64,000 bases of DNA, from the NCBI RefSeq assembly GCF_964063345.1, contig NZ_OZ061318.1:620001-684000 (forward strand). The letters are read 5' to 3'. The DNA is from Pseudomonas lini. Its GTDB lineage: Bacteria > Pseudomonadota > Gammaproteobacteria > Pseudomonadales > Pseudomonadaceae. The translations under genes and the position numbers were made by a program. Under the pieces are notes generated by a model. It saw nothing but the letters and a program-made list of their open reading frames with translations. It did no database searches and was not told the DNA's origin. Positions 16,767-24,821 of this stretch are shown piece after piece (within the stretch, counting starts at the first letter, position 1; every line of letters begins with the position of its first letter).

Positions 16767-18227
16767 TCACGCATTGTTGTCTCCGGGACGCTGCCGGGTT
16801 GGCCGCCCCCCGAGCAAACCTTCCTGATCCGGTAGCATTTCGCCGATCTGAAGGCCGTTATCGTCAATGTGGTACAGGCGCAACTCATCGGAGTGGGCGC
16901 TGGCCCGCACCTTGACCACGGCCATGATCCGCAACAAGCGGCTCTGCACTTCAATATAGCGCTGAACGATGATTGCGTCGGTGAGAAACGCGGTGCCGTA
17001 AGGGCTGAATCGCAGATCGGTGTAGCGGTCTTCCAGCTCCGAGGTCATCAGTACACTGACCCCGGCGCTGGTCAGCGCAGTGACCATGCGTGACAGCGAC
17101 TCGCGAAAATCTTCGCGAAAGGTCGGCGCCAGCGCCAGTTCGAAACCCGACAGCGAATCGATCACCACGCGAGTGGCTTTCAGTCGGGCGATCTCAGCTA
17201 ACAGTAACTGGACTATTTCGTCGATGGATAGATCCGGCGCGCGGCTGTCCACCAGACCGACCTGACCACTCTGGATTAGGCTGGCCAGAGTGGCGTTTTG
17301 TGAATGATTGGGGCGCTGTTCGAACACCGCAATCACGCCGGTTTCACCATTGCGTGCGCCTTCGGCGAGGAAGGTCGCAGCCAGAATACTTTTACCCGAG
17401 CCCGAGGGCCCGGCCACCAGCAATGAATAGCCGCGTGGCAGACCACCACCGAGCATCTCATCGAGCGGTGGCACGCCCATTTTCAGGCGCTTGATGGGGA
17501 ACTCCAGCGGAGCCTCAGCGGGATTGATTGTCGCTGGAGCAAATACCTTGATCCCCGACGTAGCGATGCGGAAGGTGTGCAGGCCCGGCAGCGTCGGCTG
17601 GCCGCGCATCTTCATGATTTCCATCTTGCGCACCATGGAATTGCGCTGAACGCTTTGGCGCAGCCAGATCAGGCCATCGGCCACAGTGAAAATCGGGTTG
17701 GTGTCGGTTTCGGTGAAATATTCGCCGATCAGGAAGGTCGTCGCCTGCCAGGTGGTCATCAACATGCCCAATTGCTGAACGAACTGCGGCAGATTGTTGT
17801 TGGGGTTGTCCTGGGTCTGGCTGGCCAGCACCACCGAACGGAACGAGTCGACGAACACCAGTGATGGAGAGTGCGTCTCCACCGCGCTGACGATGCGCCG
17901 CAGCACTTCGTCCAGATTCCCGGCGAGGGTGTCGTTGGCTAGGTTGATATAGCGAATCGAATTGTTGATTGCTTCACTGTCGAAAAAATCGAATTGCTGT
18001 TGATAACGCAGCATCTTCAGCGGCGGCTCGCCAAGCACCGTAAAGAACAGCGCCGGACGTTCGGGCGTCGCCAGGGCAAACATCATCTGGTGAGCGAGGG
18101 TGGTCTTACCGCAGCCCGGAGGGCCGGCGATCAAGTTGAACGAAAACTCCGGCAAACCTCCGCCCAGCACCTCGTCCAGTCCTGGCACGCCGGTGGCCAA
18201 GCGGTTGATAGTCACTTTGGTGCTCAT
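16767..18227 (-). CDS. KaiC-like tandem RecA-fold ATPase
   Basis: 486 residues containing two KaiC domains. First P-loop GPPGCGKT at 35-42, catalytic Glu67 (FFTVLGE) and 'LVFVDSFRS'. Second P-loop GPSGSGKS at 273-280, Glu303 (VFEQRP) and 'RVVIDSLSG'. The length is close to cyanobacterial KaiC (519). Aligned by eye, the KaiC autophosphorylation pair Ser431/Thr432 falls on Ala413/Phe414, so the clock phospho-switch is missing. KaiA and KaiB are absent. The start is the ATG in the ATGA overlap with the preceding gene. A signalling ATPase working with the downstream kinase is the likely role. Confidence 0.88.
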   Translation of the reverse strand: MSTKVTINRLATGVPGLDEVLGGGLPEFSFNLIAGPPGCGKTTLAHQMMFALATPERPALFFTVLGEPPLKMLRYQQQFDFFDSEAINNSIRYINLANDTLAGNLDEVLRRIVSAVETHSPSLVFVDSFRSVVLASQTQDNPNNNLPQFVQQLGMLMTTWQATTFLIGEYFTETDTNPIFTVADGLIWLRQSVQRNSMVRKMEIMKMRGQPTLPGLHTFRIATSGIKVFAPATINPAEAPLEFPIKRLKMGVPPLDEMLGGGLPRGYSLLVAGPSGSGKSILAATFLAEGARNGETGVIAVFEQRPNHSQNATLASLIQSGQVGLVDSRAPDLSIDEIVQLLLAEIARLKATRVVIDSLSGFELALAPTFREDFRESLSRMVTALTSAGVSVLMTSELEDRYTDLRFSPYGTAFLTDAIIVQRYIEVQSRLLRIMAVVKVRASAHSDELRLYHIDDNGLQIGEMLPDQEGLLGGRPTRQRPGDNNA

Positions 18228-18658
18228 GGCGAATTTTCCTGCGAAGGGGTGTCGCTCAAAGAAGGTTCCCACACGTCACGAAGCAACCGTGCGGTAAGCG
18301 AGGGCCCGATCAGCGTGGTCAGCAGCTCGTAGAAGGTGGTCAGCATCACTTCACCGAAAAACAACGCATCGGCTTCGCTTTGTTCGACGAGTACGGACTT
18401 GAGGGCAGTCAGATCCAGCGCGGCCTGCACGCGGTCATAGGTGCCGACCAGACGCGGATGAGCTGAAGCGCACAACTGGAGGCTGCGGCGGTAAAGCGCG
18501 GCAACCCCTTGCTGGCCAATGATGGGCGTGAGGGCTGCGTTCACATCCTGCAAGGTTGAAACGATCGTCTGGGCGACCCTTGCAATGTCAGCATCGGGGC
18601 CAACACGGTGCACCAGAGAAGCTACGATCTGGCGGCTCTCTTCGCTTAGCGTGGCCAT
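18224..18658 (-). CDS. Hypothetical helical protein, first gene of the KaiC-like operon
   Basis: 144 residues, predicted all-helical and mildly acidic, with no signal peptide, cysteine cluster or known motif. It starts MATLSEESRQIVASLVHRVG and carries 'EADALFFGEVMLTTFYELLT' in the last third. It does not look like KaiB, which is a shorter thioredoxin-like fold. Translational coupling (ATGA) to the KaiC-like gene and the histidine kinase behind it argues for a shared signalling role. The ribosome-binding site is weak. Function not recognised. Confidence 0.7.
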   Translation of the reverse strand: MATLSEESRQIVASLVHRVGPDADIARVAQTIVSTLQDVNAALTPIIGQQGVAALYRRSLQLCASAHPRLVGTYDRVQAALDLTALKSVLVEQSEADALFFGEVMLTTFYELLTTLIGPSLTARLLRDVWEPSLSDTPSQENSP

Positions 18659-18904
18659 GACTGACTAATATCTGATGGACAGAGTCTGATGGTACACCCT
18701 AAAACGCGTTATCGAGATTCATTTGGACGCAGCACTTCAGCTTCGGTCATGTAGGTGGGGCCCGGCTGTAGCCAAGTTAACTGGCCAATCTGTGGTCCAG
18801 GGCGACGTAGCGAGTTTTCAAAGCTTGCGCTGCTTCTTGGGCTTGGGTTAGCGACATACCAATCAGGGTGCAGAACAATGCATCTCAGCGACACGTCACT
18901 CAAC
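18659..18904. other. Intergenic region without a convincing gene
   Basis: Only a 26-codon minus-strand frame (18777-18857, starting MSLTQAQEAAQALKTRY) and a TTG-started frame are open. Neither has a ribosome-binding site. The short frame has coding-like composition and may be a gene remnant. Confidence 0.3.
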
Positions 18905-20311
18905 TCATAGCCAGTATTCCCAGAGTCGCGCCATCTGCTCCTTGGCTCTCACACCGAGCGAGCGACGCTGCCACTTTTCCAGCTTGATTTCGTTCGACTT
19001 GGCCAGATCAGCCAGGAATGCCGCCTGCATCCTTTTTCCAAACCCGGTGCCCAGCACAACAACGTTGACTTCATCGTTGTGCAGGAAGCTGCGCCAGTCC
19101 AGGTTGGTGGAGCCGACACTCGACCACACGCCATCGATTACTGCAGTCTTGACGTGGAGTAGCGCGTCACGGCGCTCGTAAAGTTTGACGTTGGCCTTCA
19201 GCAGCTCGCTGTAGTAAGCGCGACCAGCATGGAGCACCAGCCACGAATCTGTGCTGCTGGGCAGCACCAACTTGACGTCGACTCCACGTGCTGCTGCCTC
19301 CTTGAGTGCCGCCAGCAACTGCGGGTCGGGTACAAAATAGGCGTTAGTCAGCCATATCTCGGTCTGCGCGCTACGCAGCGCCGAAATCAGCGTGGCATAG
19401 ATCAGGCTGAACGGCTCATCTGGCGAGCTACCGATGGCGCGCACCACCTCGGTGCCTTCGCGCTCAGGTGGCGGAAAGTAGTGGCGAGCCGCGAGTGGTT
19501 CACCTTTCTGGGTCGTCCAGGTTTCGATGAACAGCTTCTGCAGTTCCGCAACCACGGGCCCCTCGATGCGCAAGTCGGTATCGCGCCAGGGCAGATCACC
19601 ATTTGGGCGAGTCTTCGAGTGAGAGCTGAGCGAGCCCCCTGAATAGACGCTGCTGATGTTGATCCCGCCGAGAAAGGCAATACGGCCGTCCACTATCAGC
19701 AGCTTTCGGTGGTCGCGCTGGTTCACGTCCCAGCCTGCTTTGGCCGTCATCGGATTGACTGGGTTGTACTCCAGCACCTTGATACCCGCTGCGGTCAATC
19801 GAGAGAAAAACGCTGATGGTGTTCCAAGGGTTCCGACGCTGTCACGGATCAGATTGACCTGTACGCCTTTCTGTTGCCGAGCGATCAGTGCGGCGGCGAA
19901 GCGCTGGCCGACTTCATCATCGTCAAGGATGTAGGTCTCCATGTTGATGTGGTCGCGCGCAGCTTCCACGGCTTTGATCATCGACTGGTAGGTGGTGGGG
20001 CCGTCCTGCAGCAAGTCGACCTTGTTTCCTTCCGTTAGCGGGCTGCCGACGATGGATTCTTCGATTGCAAGGTGCACGTCGAAGATGTCGGTCTCTGCGC
20101 CGGTGGACTTGAGTCGATCGAGAATGGCCTTGCTGCGCTCGGCTGACAAAGGTCCGTGTATCCCGTCGAGCTGCACTGGCGCAGAGGGCGCGCGAGCCAT
20201 GTCGGGCACTATCCTCGGCAATGTACTGCAGGAAACCACAAATGCCAGGAGCACAGCCACGCACAGAGCCAGAGGAATACATGCTCCCTTACATGTGGTT
20301 AGAAGATTCAT
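18905..20311 (-). CDS. Phospholipase D-like lipoprotein (cardiolipin-synthase-like)
   Basis: 468 residues. The N-terminus has a lipobox (LAFVVSC, Cys28), so the protein is probably membrane-anchored on the periplasmic side. Two HKD motifs are present: 'HRKLLIVDGRIAFLGG' (about 200-215) and 'HVKTAVIDGVWSSVGSTN' (about 380-397). These form the joint PLD active site used in phosphatidyl transfer or hydrolysis. The overall layout resembles ClsB/ClsC-type cardiolipin synthases and the YmdC group. AGAGGGGG precedes the ATG. It stands alone between unrelated genes. Confidence 0.87.
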   Translation of the reverse strand: MNLLTTCKGACIPLALCVAVLLAFVVSCSTLPRIVPDMARAPSAPVQLDGIHGPLSAERSKAILDRLKSTGAETDIFDVHLAIEESIVGSPLTEGNKVDLLQDGPTTYQSMIKAVEAARDHINMETYILDDDEVGQRFAAALIARQQKGVQVNLIRDSVGTLGTPSAFFSRLTAAGIKVLEYNPVNPMTAKAGWDVNQRDHRKLLIVDGRIAFLGGINISSVYSGGSLSSHSKTRPNGDLPWRDTDLRIEGPVVAELQKLFIETWTTQKGEPLAARHYFPPPEREGTEVVRAIGSSPDEPFSLIYATLISALRSAQTEIWLTNAYFVPDPQLLAALKEAAARGVDVKLVLPSSTDSWLVLHAGRAYYSELLKANVKLYERRDALLHVKTAVIDGVWSSVGSTNLDWRSFLHNDEVNVVVLGTGFGKRMQAAFLADLAKSNEIKLEKWQRRSLGVRAKEQMARLWEYWL

Positions 20312-20523
20312 TAGGCCCCCTCTTTGTGAGGACGGTGATAGCGAGTCGCGACGCCATCACTTGCTTTGACCACTGTGTAAGGGCCGGGTTCGTCGTCAGG
20401 GGGTGCTTTTGGTTGTGGATTCAATCGGTCATGTAGTGCGGCTAACGATCGTAGTTTGGGGCCTCCCGGAGAAGATGTCCGGACCAGACTCGCTGATCCT
20501 GCAGCCCTGCCATACTGTTCAAC

Positions 20524-21264
20524 ATGACCCGTGCAACCTTCCGCTTCTACGAGGAGCTCAACGATTTCCTGCCGGCCGGACGGCGGCAGCAGTCCTTTAC
20601 CTGCGAGTGCGCACGAGGGGCAACGGTCAAGCACATGATCGAGGCGCTCGGGATTCCGCATACCGAGGTCGAGCTGGTGCTGCTCAACGGCGAGTCGGTG
20701 GGCTTCGAACGGGTGATCTTCGACGGTGACCGGCTGGCGGTGTATCCCAAGTTCGAAGCGCTGGACATCAGCCCGCTGCTCAAGGTTCGTGCGCACCCTT
20801 TACGGGTGCTGCGCTTCGTCGCTGATGCGCACCTTGGCGGGCTGGCCAACCTGCTGCGCATGAGCGGCTTCGACACCCTCTACGACAATGGCTTCGAGGA
20901 TAGCGAGATCGCCGAGATCGCCGCGCAGCAAGGACGCATCGTGCTAACCCGCGATCGCGAACTGCTCAAGCGGCGGATCATCAGCCACGGCTGTTACGTG
21001 CATGCCCTGAAACCGTCGCTGCAGCTGCGCGAATTGTACGAGCGCCTCGACCTGGCGCGTAGCGCGCGGCCATTCAGCCTGTGCCTTCATTGCAACCTGC
21101 CGCTGCACGAGATCAGCCCGGAACAGGCCAGGCCGCAGGTGCCGCCACGCGTTGGCGTCCTCTATTCACACTTCCTGCGCTGCGACGCCTGCCAACGGGT
21201 TTACTGGGAGGGTTCGCACTGGCGCAGCATGTGCGAACTGCTGGCACCTCTGCTGGCCCGATAG
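20524..21264 (+). CDS. Mut7-C RNase-domain protein with N-terminal ubiquitin-like domain
   Basis: 246 residues. Residues ~1-90 resemble the ThiS/MoaD beta-grasp fold (FRFYEELNDFLPAGRR; TVKHMIEALGIPHTEVELVL; FDGDRLAVYP). Residues ~95-245 match Mut7-C, a PIN-like RNase fold (RFVADAHLGGLANLLRMSGF; GRIVLTRDRELLKRR). The end carries a zinc-ribbon made of CLHC and CDAC pairs, with 'VYWEGSHW'. Members are suspected RNA-acting nucleases, but a substrate is not established. Monocistronic, with a strong hairpin terminator 260 bp downstream. Confidence 0.85.
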   Translation: MTRATFRFYEELNDFLPAGRRQQSFTCECARGATVKHMIEALGIPHTEVELVLLNGESVGFERVIFDGDRLAVYPKFEALDISPLLKVRAHPLRVLRFVADAHLGGLANLLRMSGFDTLYDNGFEDSEIAEIAAQQGRIVLTRDRELLKRRIISHGCYVHALKPSLQLRELYERLDLARSARPFSLCLHCNLPLHEISPEQARPQVPPRVGVLYSHFLRCDACQRVYWEGSHWRSMCELLAPLLAR

Positions 21265-21524
21265 CCGAGCGCATCGGGCCGGCTGCGTTGCCAGGGAATA
21301 ACTGGCTTTTGTATCAGCTGGATAACGGCCAAAAGCGGCTAATCAAATGTTACCCAGGAAATCTGGTTCAATTCAGAGCAGCGAAGCGGCTACCGCTTGA
21401 ATGAATTGTCAGGCCGCGTCCTCGCAGCTACATAGATTAGCTCTCAGAAGAAATGATTGAGTCCTGACTGGATTCAGCAGCCAGCTTCAATCGGTCAGCT
21501 TTACAAATGTATTTGGACTTGCTT
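21265..21524. other. Non-coding stretch downstream of the Mut7-C gene
   Basis: No frame here has a start with a ribosome-binding site or recognisable product. Nothing is identified apart from the terminator that follows. The long untranslated 3' region before it could give rise to a small RNA. Confidence 0.3.
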
Positions 21525-21553
21525 GGCGGTGCCAATTTGGCACTCGCCTTTTT
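21525..21553 (+). terminator. Strong rho-independent terminator
   Basis: Stem GGCG-GTGCCAA / TTGGCAC-T-CGCC (one bulged base) is followed directly by five T residues. A smaller hairpin (CGCC-TTTTT-GGCG) overlaps the T-tract. It lies about 260 bp after the Mut7-C stop. Confidence 0.7.
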
Positions 21554-21661
21554 GGCGTGAGCCTTTAATAACTGCTTTATTTTTTACGACGATTCATATT
21601 CTTCTACTCGGTTTGTAAGCTCTTGAATGGTATCAGCTTAAAATATTGGGCCAGAATGAAA

Positions 21662-21693
21662 CACCCCATCGGTTGCATCCAGCCTTTGGGGTG
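21662..21693 (-). terminator. Possible terminator of the nuclease gene
   Basis: Perfect 7-bp stem CACCCCA/TGGGGTG with an 18-base loop, 16 bp beyond the nuclease stop on its strand. It is followed only by a weak T-rich tract. Confidence 0.4.
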
Positions 21694-21708
21694 CAGTTCA
21701 TCAAGCCA

Positions 21709-22581
21709 TCAAGAGCGCCCTACGGAACCTGTGACCGGTAGATTCCCCAGCAACTTGAGCCCGGTACTCTTCACGAAAGCGTCATAGTCCATCGGTCTCT
21801 CGATGCGAGTTTCAGCGTTGGGCAGTACGTAGGCCCAGGCACGCTTGGACGATGCGTCGTAAACCAGCTTGAACAGCCGAGTCGGCACCCAGACCTTGTT
21901 GTCGCCGATGGTGGTGTGGCCTGAGTCAAAGAGCGGGCCGGTAAAGACAAAAACATTGCCATCGGCTCGCTTGGCAAATTTCCTGACATCGGACTCGACC
22001 TTACTCCAGATCTTCCGGTTGTTGGTTGGGTCTTGCGGCACCATGTTCGACAGTGCAAAGGATTGGGCCATTGCATTGGGGTTCGGTGCATCGGCTGCCG
22101 GGGATTGATGGCCACGGTCCACGGCCGGATGTTGGCTGCGGTAGTCGCTCAACTCTGCCCGTCCACTCTTGGGGATGCGTGGGTCCGGGTAGAACTGGTT
22201 GGTGCGCTCCTCGCCTTTGGCATCCTGCAGTTGGGCGGCATTAAGGCGTTCGACCACGACCAATGGCGTCTTGCTGGTTTGCGAGTACAGCACCGCAAAG
22301 TTGTCGGAACACAGCGCCAAGGGTTTCATGGTTGCAGGCACAGTGGCCGTGTTGATCGGTTTAGCTGCCGGGAACAGCTCTGTGCAGCCGTCAAACGATG
22401 CCTGTTTCTGTTTGTTTGAATAGAGGTCCAGGGCCGCGTTCTGGCTGACCGAGCCCGAGCGGGATACTTGTTCCTGATGCTGGGTGGGCGGTTTGAGGAG
22501 ATCCAGCAGACCGCGGGCTTCTGCCCCGGTCGAGAGCAAAACAAGGGCCGACAGCCCAACTGCAATTTTGCGTAGGTGCAT
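21709..22581 (-). CDS. Secreted DNA/RNA non-specific endonuclease (NucA-like)
   Basis: 290 residues. Signal peptide MHLRKIAVGLSALVLLSTGA, cleaved near AEA-RG. The beta-beta-alpha-Me nuclease motif DRGHQSP (about residues 155-161) is the catalytic signature of the family; its His is the general base. Downstream 'SFALSNMVPQDPTNNRKIWS' carries the conserved metal-binding Asn of the SNMxPQ..xxN motif. This fits a sugar-nonspecific, Mg-dependent periplasmic or secreted nuclease. No immunity gene or secretion gene is adjacent. The ribosome-binding site is weak (GAAGA). Confidence 0.87.
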   Translation of the reverse strand: MHLRKIAVGLSALVLLSTGAEARGLLDLLKPPTQHQEQVSRSGSVSQNAALDLYSNKQKQASFDGCTELFPAAKPINTATVPATMKPLALCSDNFAVLYSQTSKTPLVVVERLNAAQLQDAKGEERTNQFYPDPRIPKSGRAELSDYRSQHPAVDRGHQSPAADAPNPNAMAQSFALSNMVPQDPTNNRKIWSKVESDVRKFAKRADGNVFVFTGPLFDSGHTTIGDNKVWVPTRLFKLVYDASSKRAWAYVLPNAETRIERPMDYDAFVKSTGLKLLGNLPVTGSVGRS

Positions 22582-22907
22582 GCTTTAAAAATCTTCGAAT
22601 TGGATTGAGGGGTAAACGTACGACGAATCCCGGTTCACGGAACTCGGTGGAGGCGGTTGCTGATTAAATTGCGGCAAGCATGCTTTCACTGTCCTTGATC
22701 AAAATACCGATGTGGATTCGATCGGTTCCGAGCAGTACGACTACTGATGGTCGTTGCAGGATTTATTGACCATCACAAGTCACTTTAGTGCTGAGCAGCG
22801 TTTACATTCGACCCGCCGATGCTCGTCGAAGAAGCCGATCGGCAGAGTACGGCCAGAAGCGGACACACCAGCCTGCGTGGCGTCGGAAAACTATAGAGAT
22901 TATTAGA
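22582..22907. other. Intergenic region, nothing recognised
   Basis: 326 bp between divergent genes. It presumably holds both promoters. No palindrome, repeat element or supported open frame was found; competing frames on both strands lack ribosome-binding sites. Confidence 0.4.
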
Positions 22908-23114
22908 ATGCCAATTGAGTGCCAAAGATGCTGTCAAGGTTCCGTTCGAGCGATGCGTATCCGCTCTACGCATATTTTGCTGTGGGTCTGCGAGGAGTGT
23001 GAAGCGACCTGGAAAAGCCAAGATGAAGTCAATGTCAGTAAATTTGAAGACTACGGAACGTTAATGATGGGTATCCGACGCAGCCCTTTGTGGTCGGAGC
23101 TGGAGCCCCAGTAA
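22908..23114 (+). CDS. Small zinc-ribbon-like hypothetical protein
   Basis: 68 residues starting MPIECQRC. Two cysteine pairs, CQRC near the N-terminus and CEEC near residues 29-32, suggest one zinc ribbon. The second part (ATWKSQDEV; FEDYGTLMMGIRRS) resembles a group of short Pseudomonas proteins of unknown function with the same two knuckles. ATG 22908 is used because the upstream in-frame extension looks non-coding. The ribosome-binding site is weak (TAGAGA). Not otherwise recognised. Confidence 0.6.
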   Translation: MPIECQRCCQGSVRAMRIRSTHILLWVCEECEATWKSQDEVNVSKFEDYGTLMMGIRRSPLWSELEPQ

Positions 23115-23234
23115 AAAGCACGTAACCATTTGCTTTGCACTTTCTGCGAACTGTCCTCTTTGGGTTGTGAATTCAGCCCATTCCCCAAACCCCACCCTCC
23201 CATCTAAAGTAGCGCGATCAAAATCCGGGGAACG

Positions 23235-23630
23235 ATGAACATGGATGGGTTTCACCAAGGTAGCTGCCTATGCGGGGCGGTGAAGTATCAGGTGTCAACT
23301 GAGCTGAAAGCCGTCACCCATTGCCATTGCAGCCAATGCCGAAAGGGACATGGAGCAGCCTTCGCGACGTATGCCAGCGCCCCCAGGTCAGCGGTTTCGA
23401 TCATGACCAGCGCAGAGACGCTCAAGGGTTATCAATCGTCCGAAGGCGTAACGCGACAGTTCTGCTCCAACTGTGGCTCCTCGCTGTTCTGGTCTGATTC
23501 GAAAGGATCGTTTCCGGACTGGATTTCGGTCGCAGCAGGTACGCTGGATACGCCATTACTGGCTAAAAAGCAGAAACATGCCTGTGTATCCTCGAAAGCG
23601 TCCTGGTACGAAATACAAGATCCGCGATAA
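23235..23630 (+). CDS. GFA-family (glutathione-dependent formaldehyde-activating-like) zinc protein
   Basis: 131 residues. The three GFA zinc-binding elements are present: 'GSCLCGAVKY' (about 9-18), 'HCHCSQCRKGHGAAF' (about 31-45) and 'RQFCSNCGSSLFW' (about 75-87). The fold was named for a formaldehyde-glutathione adduct-forming enzyme, but most members have no known activity. Two start codons lie six bases apart (23235 and 23241) behind a GGGGA site; the first is given. Stand-alone gene. Confidence 0.85.
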   Translation: MNMDGFHQGSCLCGAVKYQVSTELKAVTHCHCSQCRKGHGAAFATYASAPRSAVSIMTSAETLKGYQSSEGVTRQFCSNCGSSLFWSDSKGSFPDWISVAAGTLDTPLLAKKQKHACVSSKASWYEIQDPR

Positions 23631-23729
23631 ACCCAGCCAAGGCCAGCAAGCCCGGGATGTCGACATCGCGCTCAACGGCACCACAACCCCATGGGCAAAC
23701 CCGATCATAGCGCTCTATGATTGAACCCC

Positions 23730-24131
23730 ATGACGACCTCTCTTCCGATCCGCCAACCCTGCCCGCCCGGGGCCTGCATCTGCGAGCGTGAGCCGTTGCT
23801 GGAAACCCCCGGCGCGGATTTGCGCATCCTGAGCCTGACCCGGTCGGAGGAGAAGCGCCTGATCGAACGCCTGGAAAATCTCCAGAGCCTGAGCGATCTG
23901 GAGCGTCTGCAACACCGGATGTTTGAGCAGTTGGGTCTGCGCGTGGAGATCGTCCCGGGCTTCAATGAAGTGCGCACCATGCGCGGCATCAACATCACCC
24001 TCGGCGAATTGCCGGGCCTGTGTCGCAAAACCCGTCAGTCGATTCCGGCGGCGATTCGCCGCGGGTTGGAGAAGCGCCCGGAGATTGCCTACGAGCTGCT
24101 CAATGCCAACGACTTGCTACGTGATGCCTGA
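23730..24131 (+). CDS. Conserved hypothetical protein with N-terminal Cys motif
   Basis: 133 residues. It starts with a Cys-containing segment (PCPPGACICERE) followed by a helical stretch (SEEKRLIERLENLQSLSDLE) and ends in a compact domain (GINITLGELPGLCRKTRQSI). The clustered cysteines at about residues 11, 16 and 18 could bind a metal. No catalytic motif is seen. ATG 23730 is preferred over a TTG nine bases earlier. The ribosome-binding site is poor, but codon usage looks typical. Function not recognised. Confidence 0.6.
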   Translation: MTTSLPIRQPCPPGACICEREPLLETPGADLRILSLTRSEEKRLIERLENLQSLSDLERLQHRMFEQLGLRVEIVPGFNEVRTMRGINITLGELPGLCRKTRQSIPAAIRRGLEKRPEIAYELLNANDLLRDA

Positions 24132-24342
24132 TGGTTTGCACTGTTATCCCGATATGTTCATTTCAGATGCCTGAAAGAGGATCAGCGGTCGTACGCAAAA
24201 CGCGGGCCGCTGCTATGCCTTTTCATGGGAGAAAGGGTTTCAGGCCAGCCAGGATGAAGCTGGAAACACAAGCGTGACCGTGGCCCCGGCGCCAGCCAGG
24301 TACGCGAAAATAATGGTGCCAATCCGTAGCAGGAGGTGGCAG

Positions 24343-24624
24343 ATGTTATTCATCGTCCGTTGGTCCATCAGCCCGCAACATCGTAATAGCGCGATCGAAC
24401 GTTTTCTCAAGACCGGTGGCGCGCCACCCGCAGGCGTCAAGATGCTGGGGCGCTGGCATGCCGTCGGCGGCTCGAGTGGTTTTGGCATTGCAGAAGCCGA
24501 TGATCCGGTGTCGATTCAGAAGTGGGTGCTGGAATGGAGCGACCTCATGAGCATGGAAGTCCACGCCGCATTGACCGATGAACAGGCGGCTCCGCTGCTG
24601 GCTGCCGCGCTCGGCAAGCAATAG
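24343..24624 (+). CDS. DUF3303-family small protein
   Basis: 93 residues beginning MLFIVRWSISPQHRNSAIER. The pattern 'GVKMLGRWHAVGGSSGFGIA' followed by 'KWVLEWSDLMSMEVHAALTD' is that of DUF3303, a dimeric alpha-beta barrel-like family without known function. ATG 24343 has an ideal AGGAGGTGG site. It is convergent with ligD, with a REPIN hairpin in between that may end transcription from both sides. Confidence 0.75.
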   Translation: MLFIVRWSISPQHRNSAIERFLKTGGAPPAGVKMLGRWHAVGGSSGFGIAEADDPVSIQKWVLEWSDLMSMEVHAALTDEQAAPLLAAALGKQ

Positions 24625-24702
24625 TCGTCGAGACGGCGAGCCTGTGGTGAGGGGGCTTGCCCCAATGCCAGTCAGTTAAGAGACAGAACAAGCGATGAGC
24701 AA

Positions 24703-24811
24703 CCTGTGGCGAGGGAGCTTGCTCCCGCTGGGCCGCGAAGCGGCCCCTCTTATCCCCAAAAAGAGGGGGACTGCTTCGCAGTCCAACGGGAGCAAGCTCC
24801 CTCGCCACAGG
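24703..24811. repeat. REPIN (GTGGCGAGGGAGCTTGCTCCC type)
   Basis: Two inverted REP sequences with identical outer arms of about 25 bp (CCTGTGGCGAGGGAGCTTGC outermost) around a short centre containing further small palindromes. It lies between the convergent DUF3303 and ligD genes. A single decayed half-copy begins at about 24641. Confidence 0.85.
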
Positions 24812-24821
24812 TTCAGTATCA

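Noticed and set aside
18777..18857. A 26-codon minus-strand frame (MSLTQAQEAAQALKTRY...) downstream of the phospholipase D-like gene
   Set aside because: No ribosome-binding site and no recognised family; mentioned only as a possible remnant.
18709..18903. A TTG-started minus-strand frame just after the phospholipase D-like stop
   Set aside because: Rare start codon, no ribosome-binding site and no plausible domain; probably chance.
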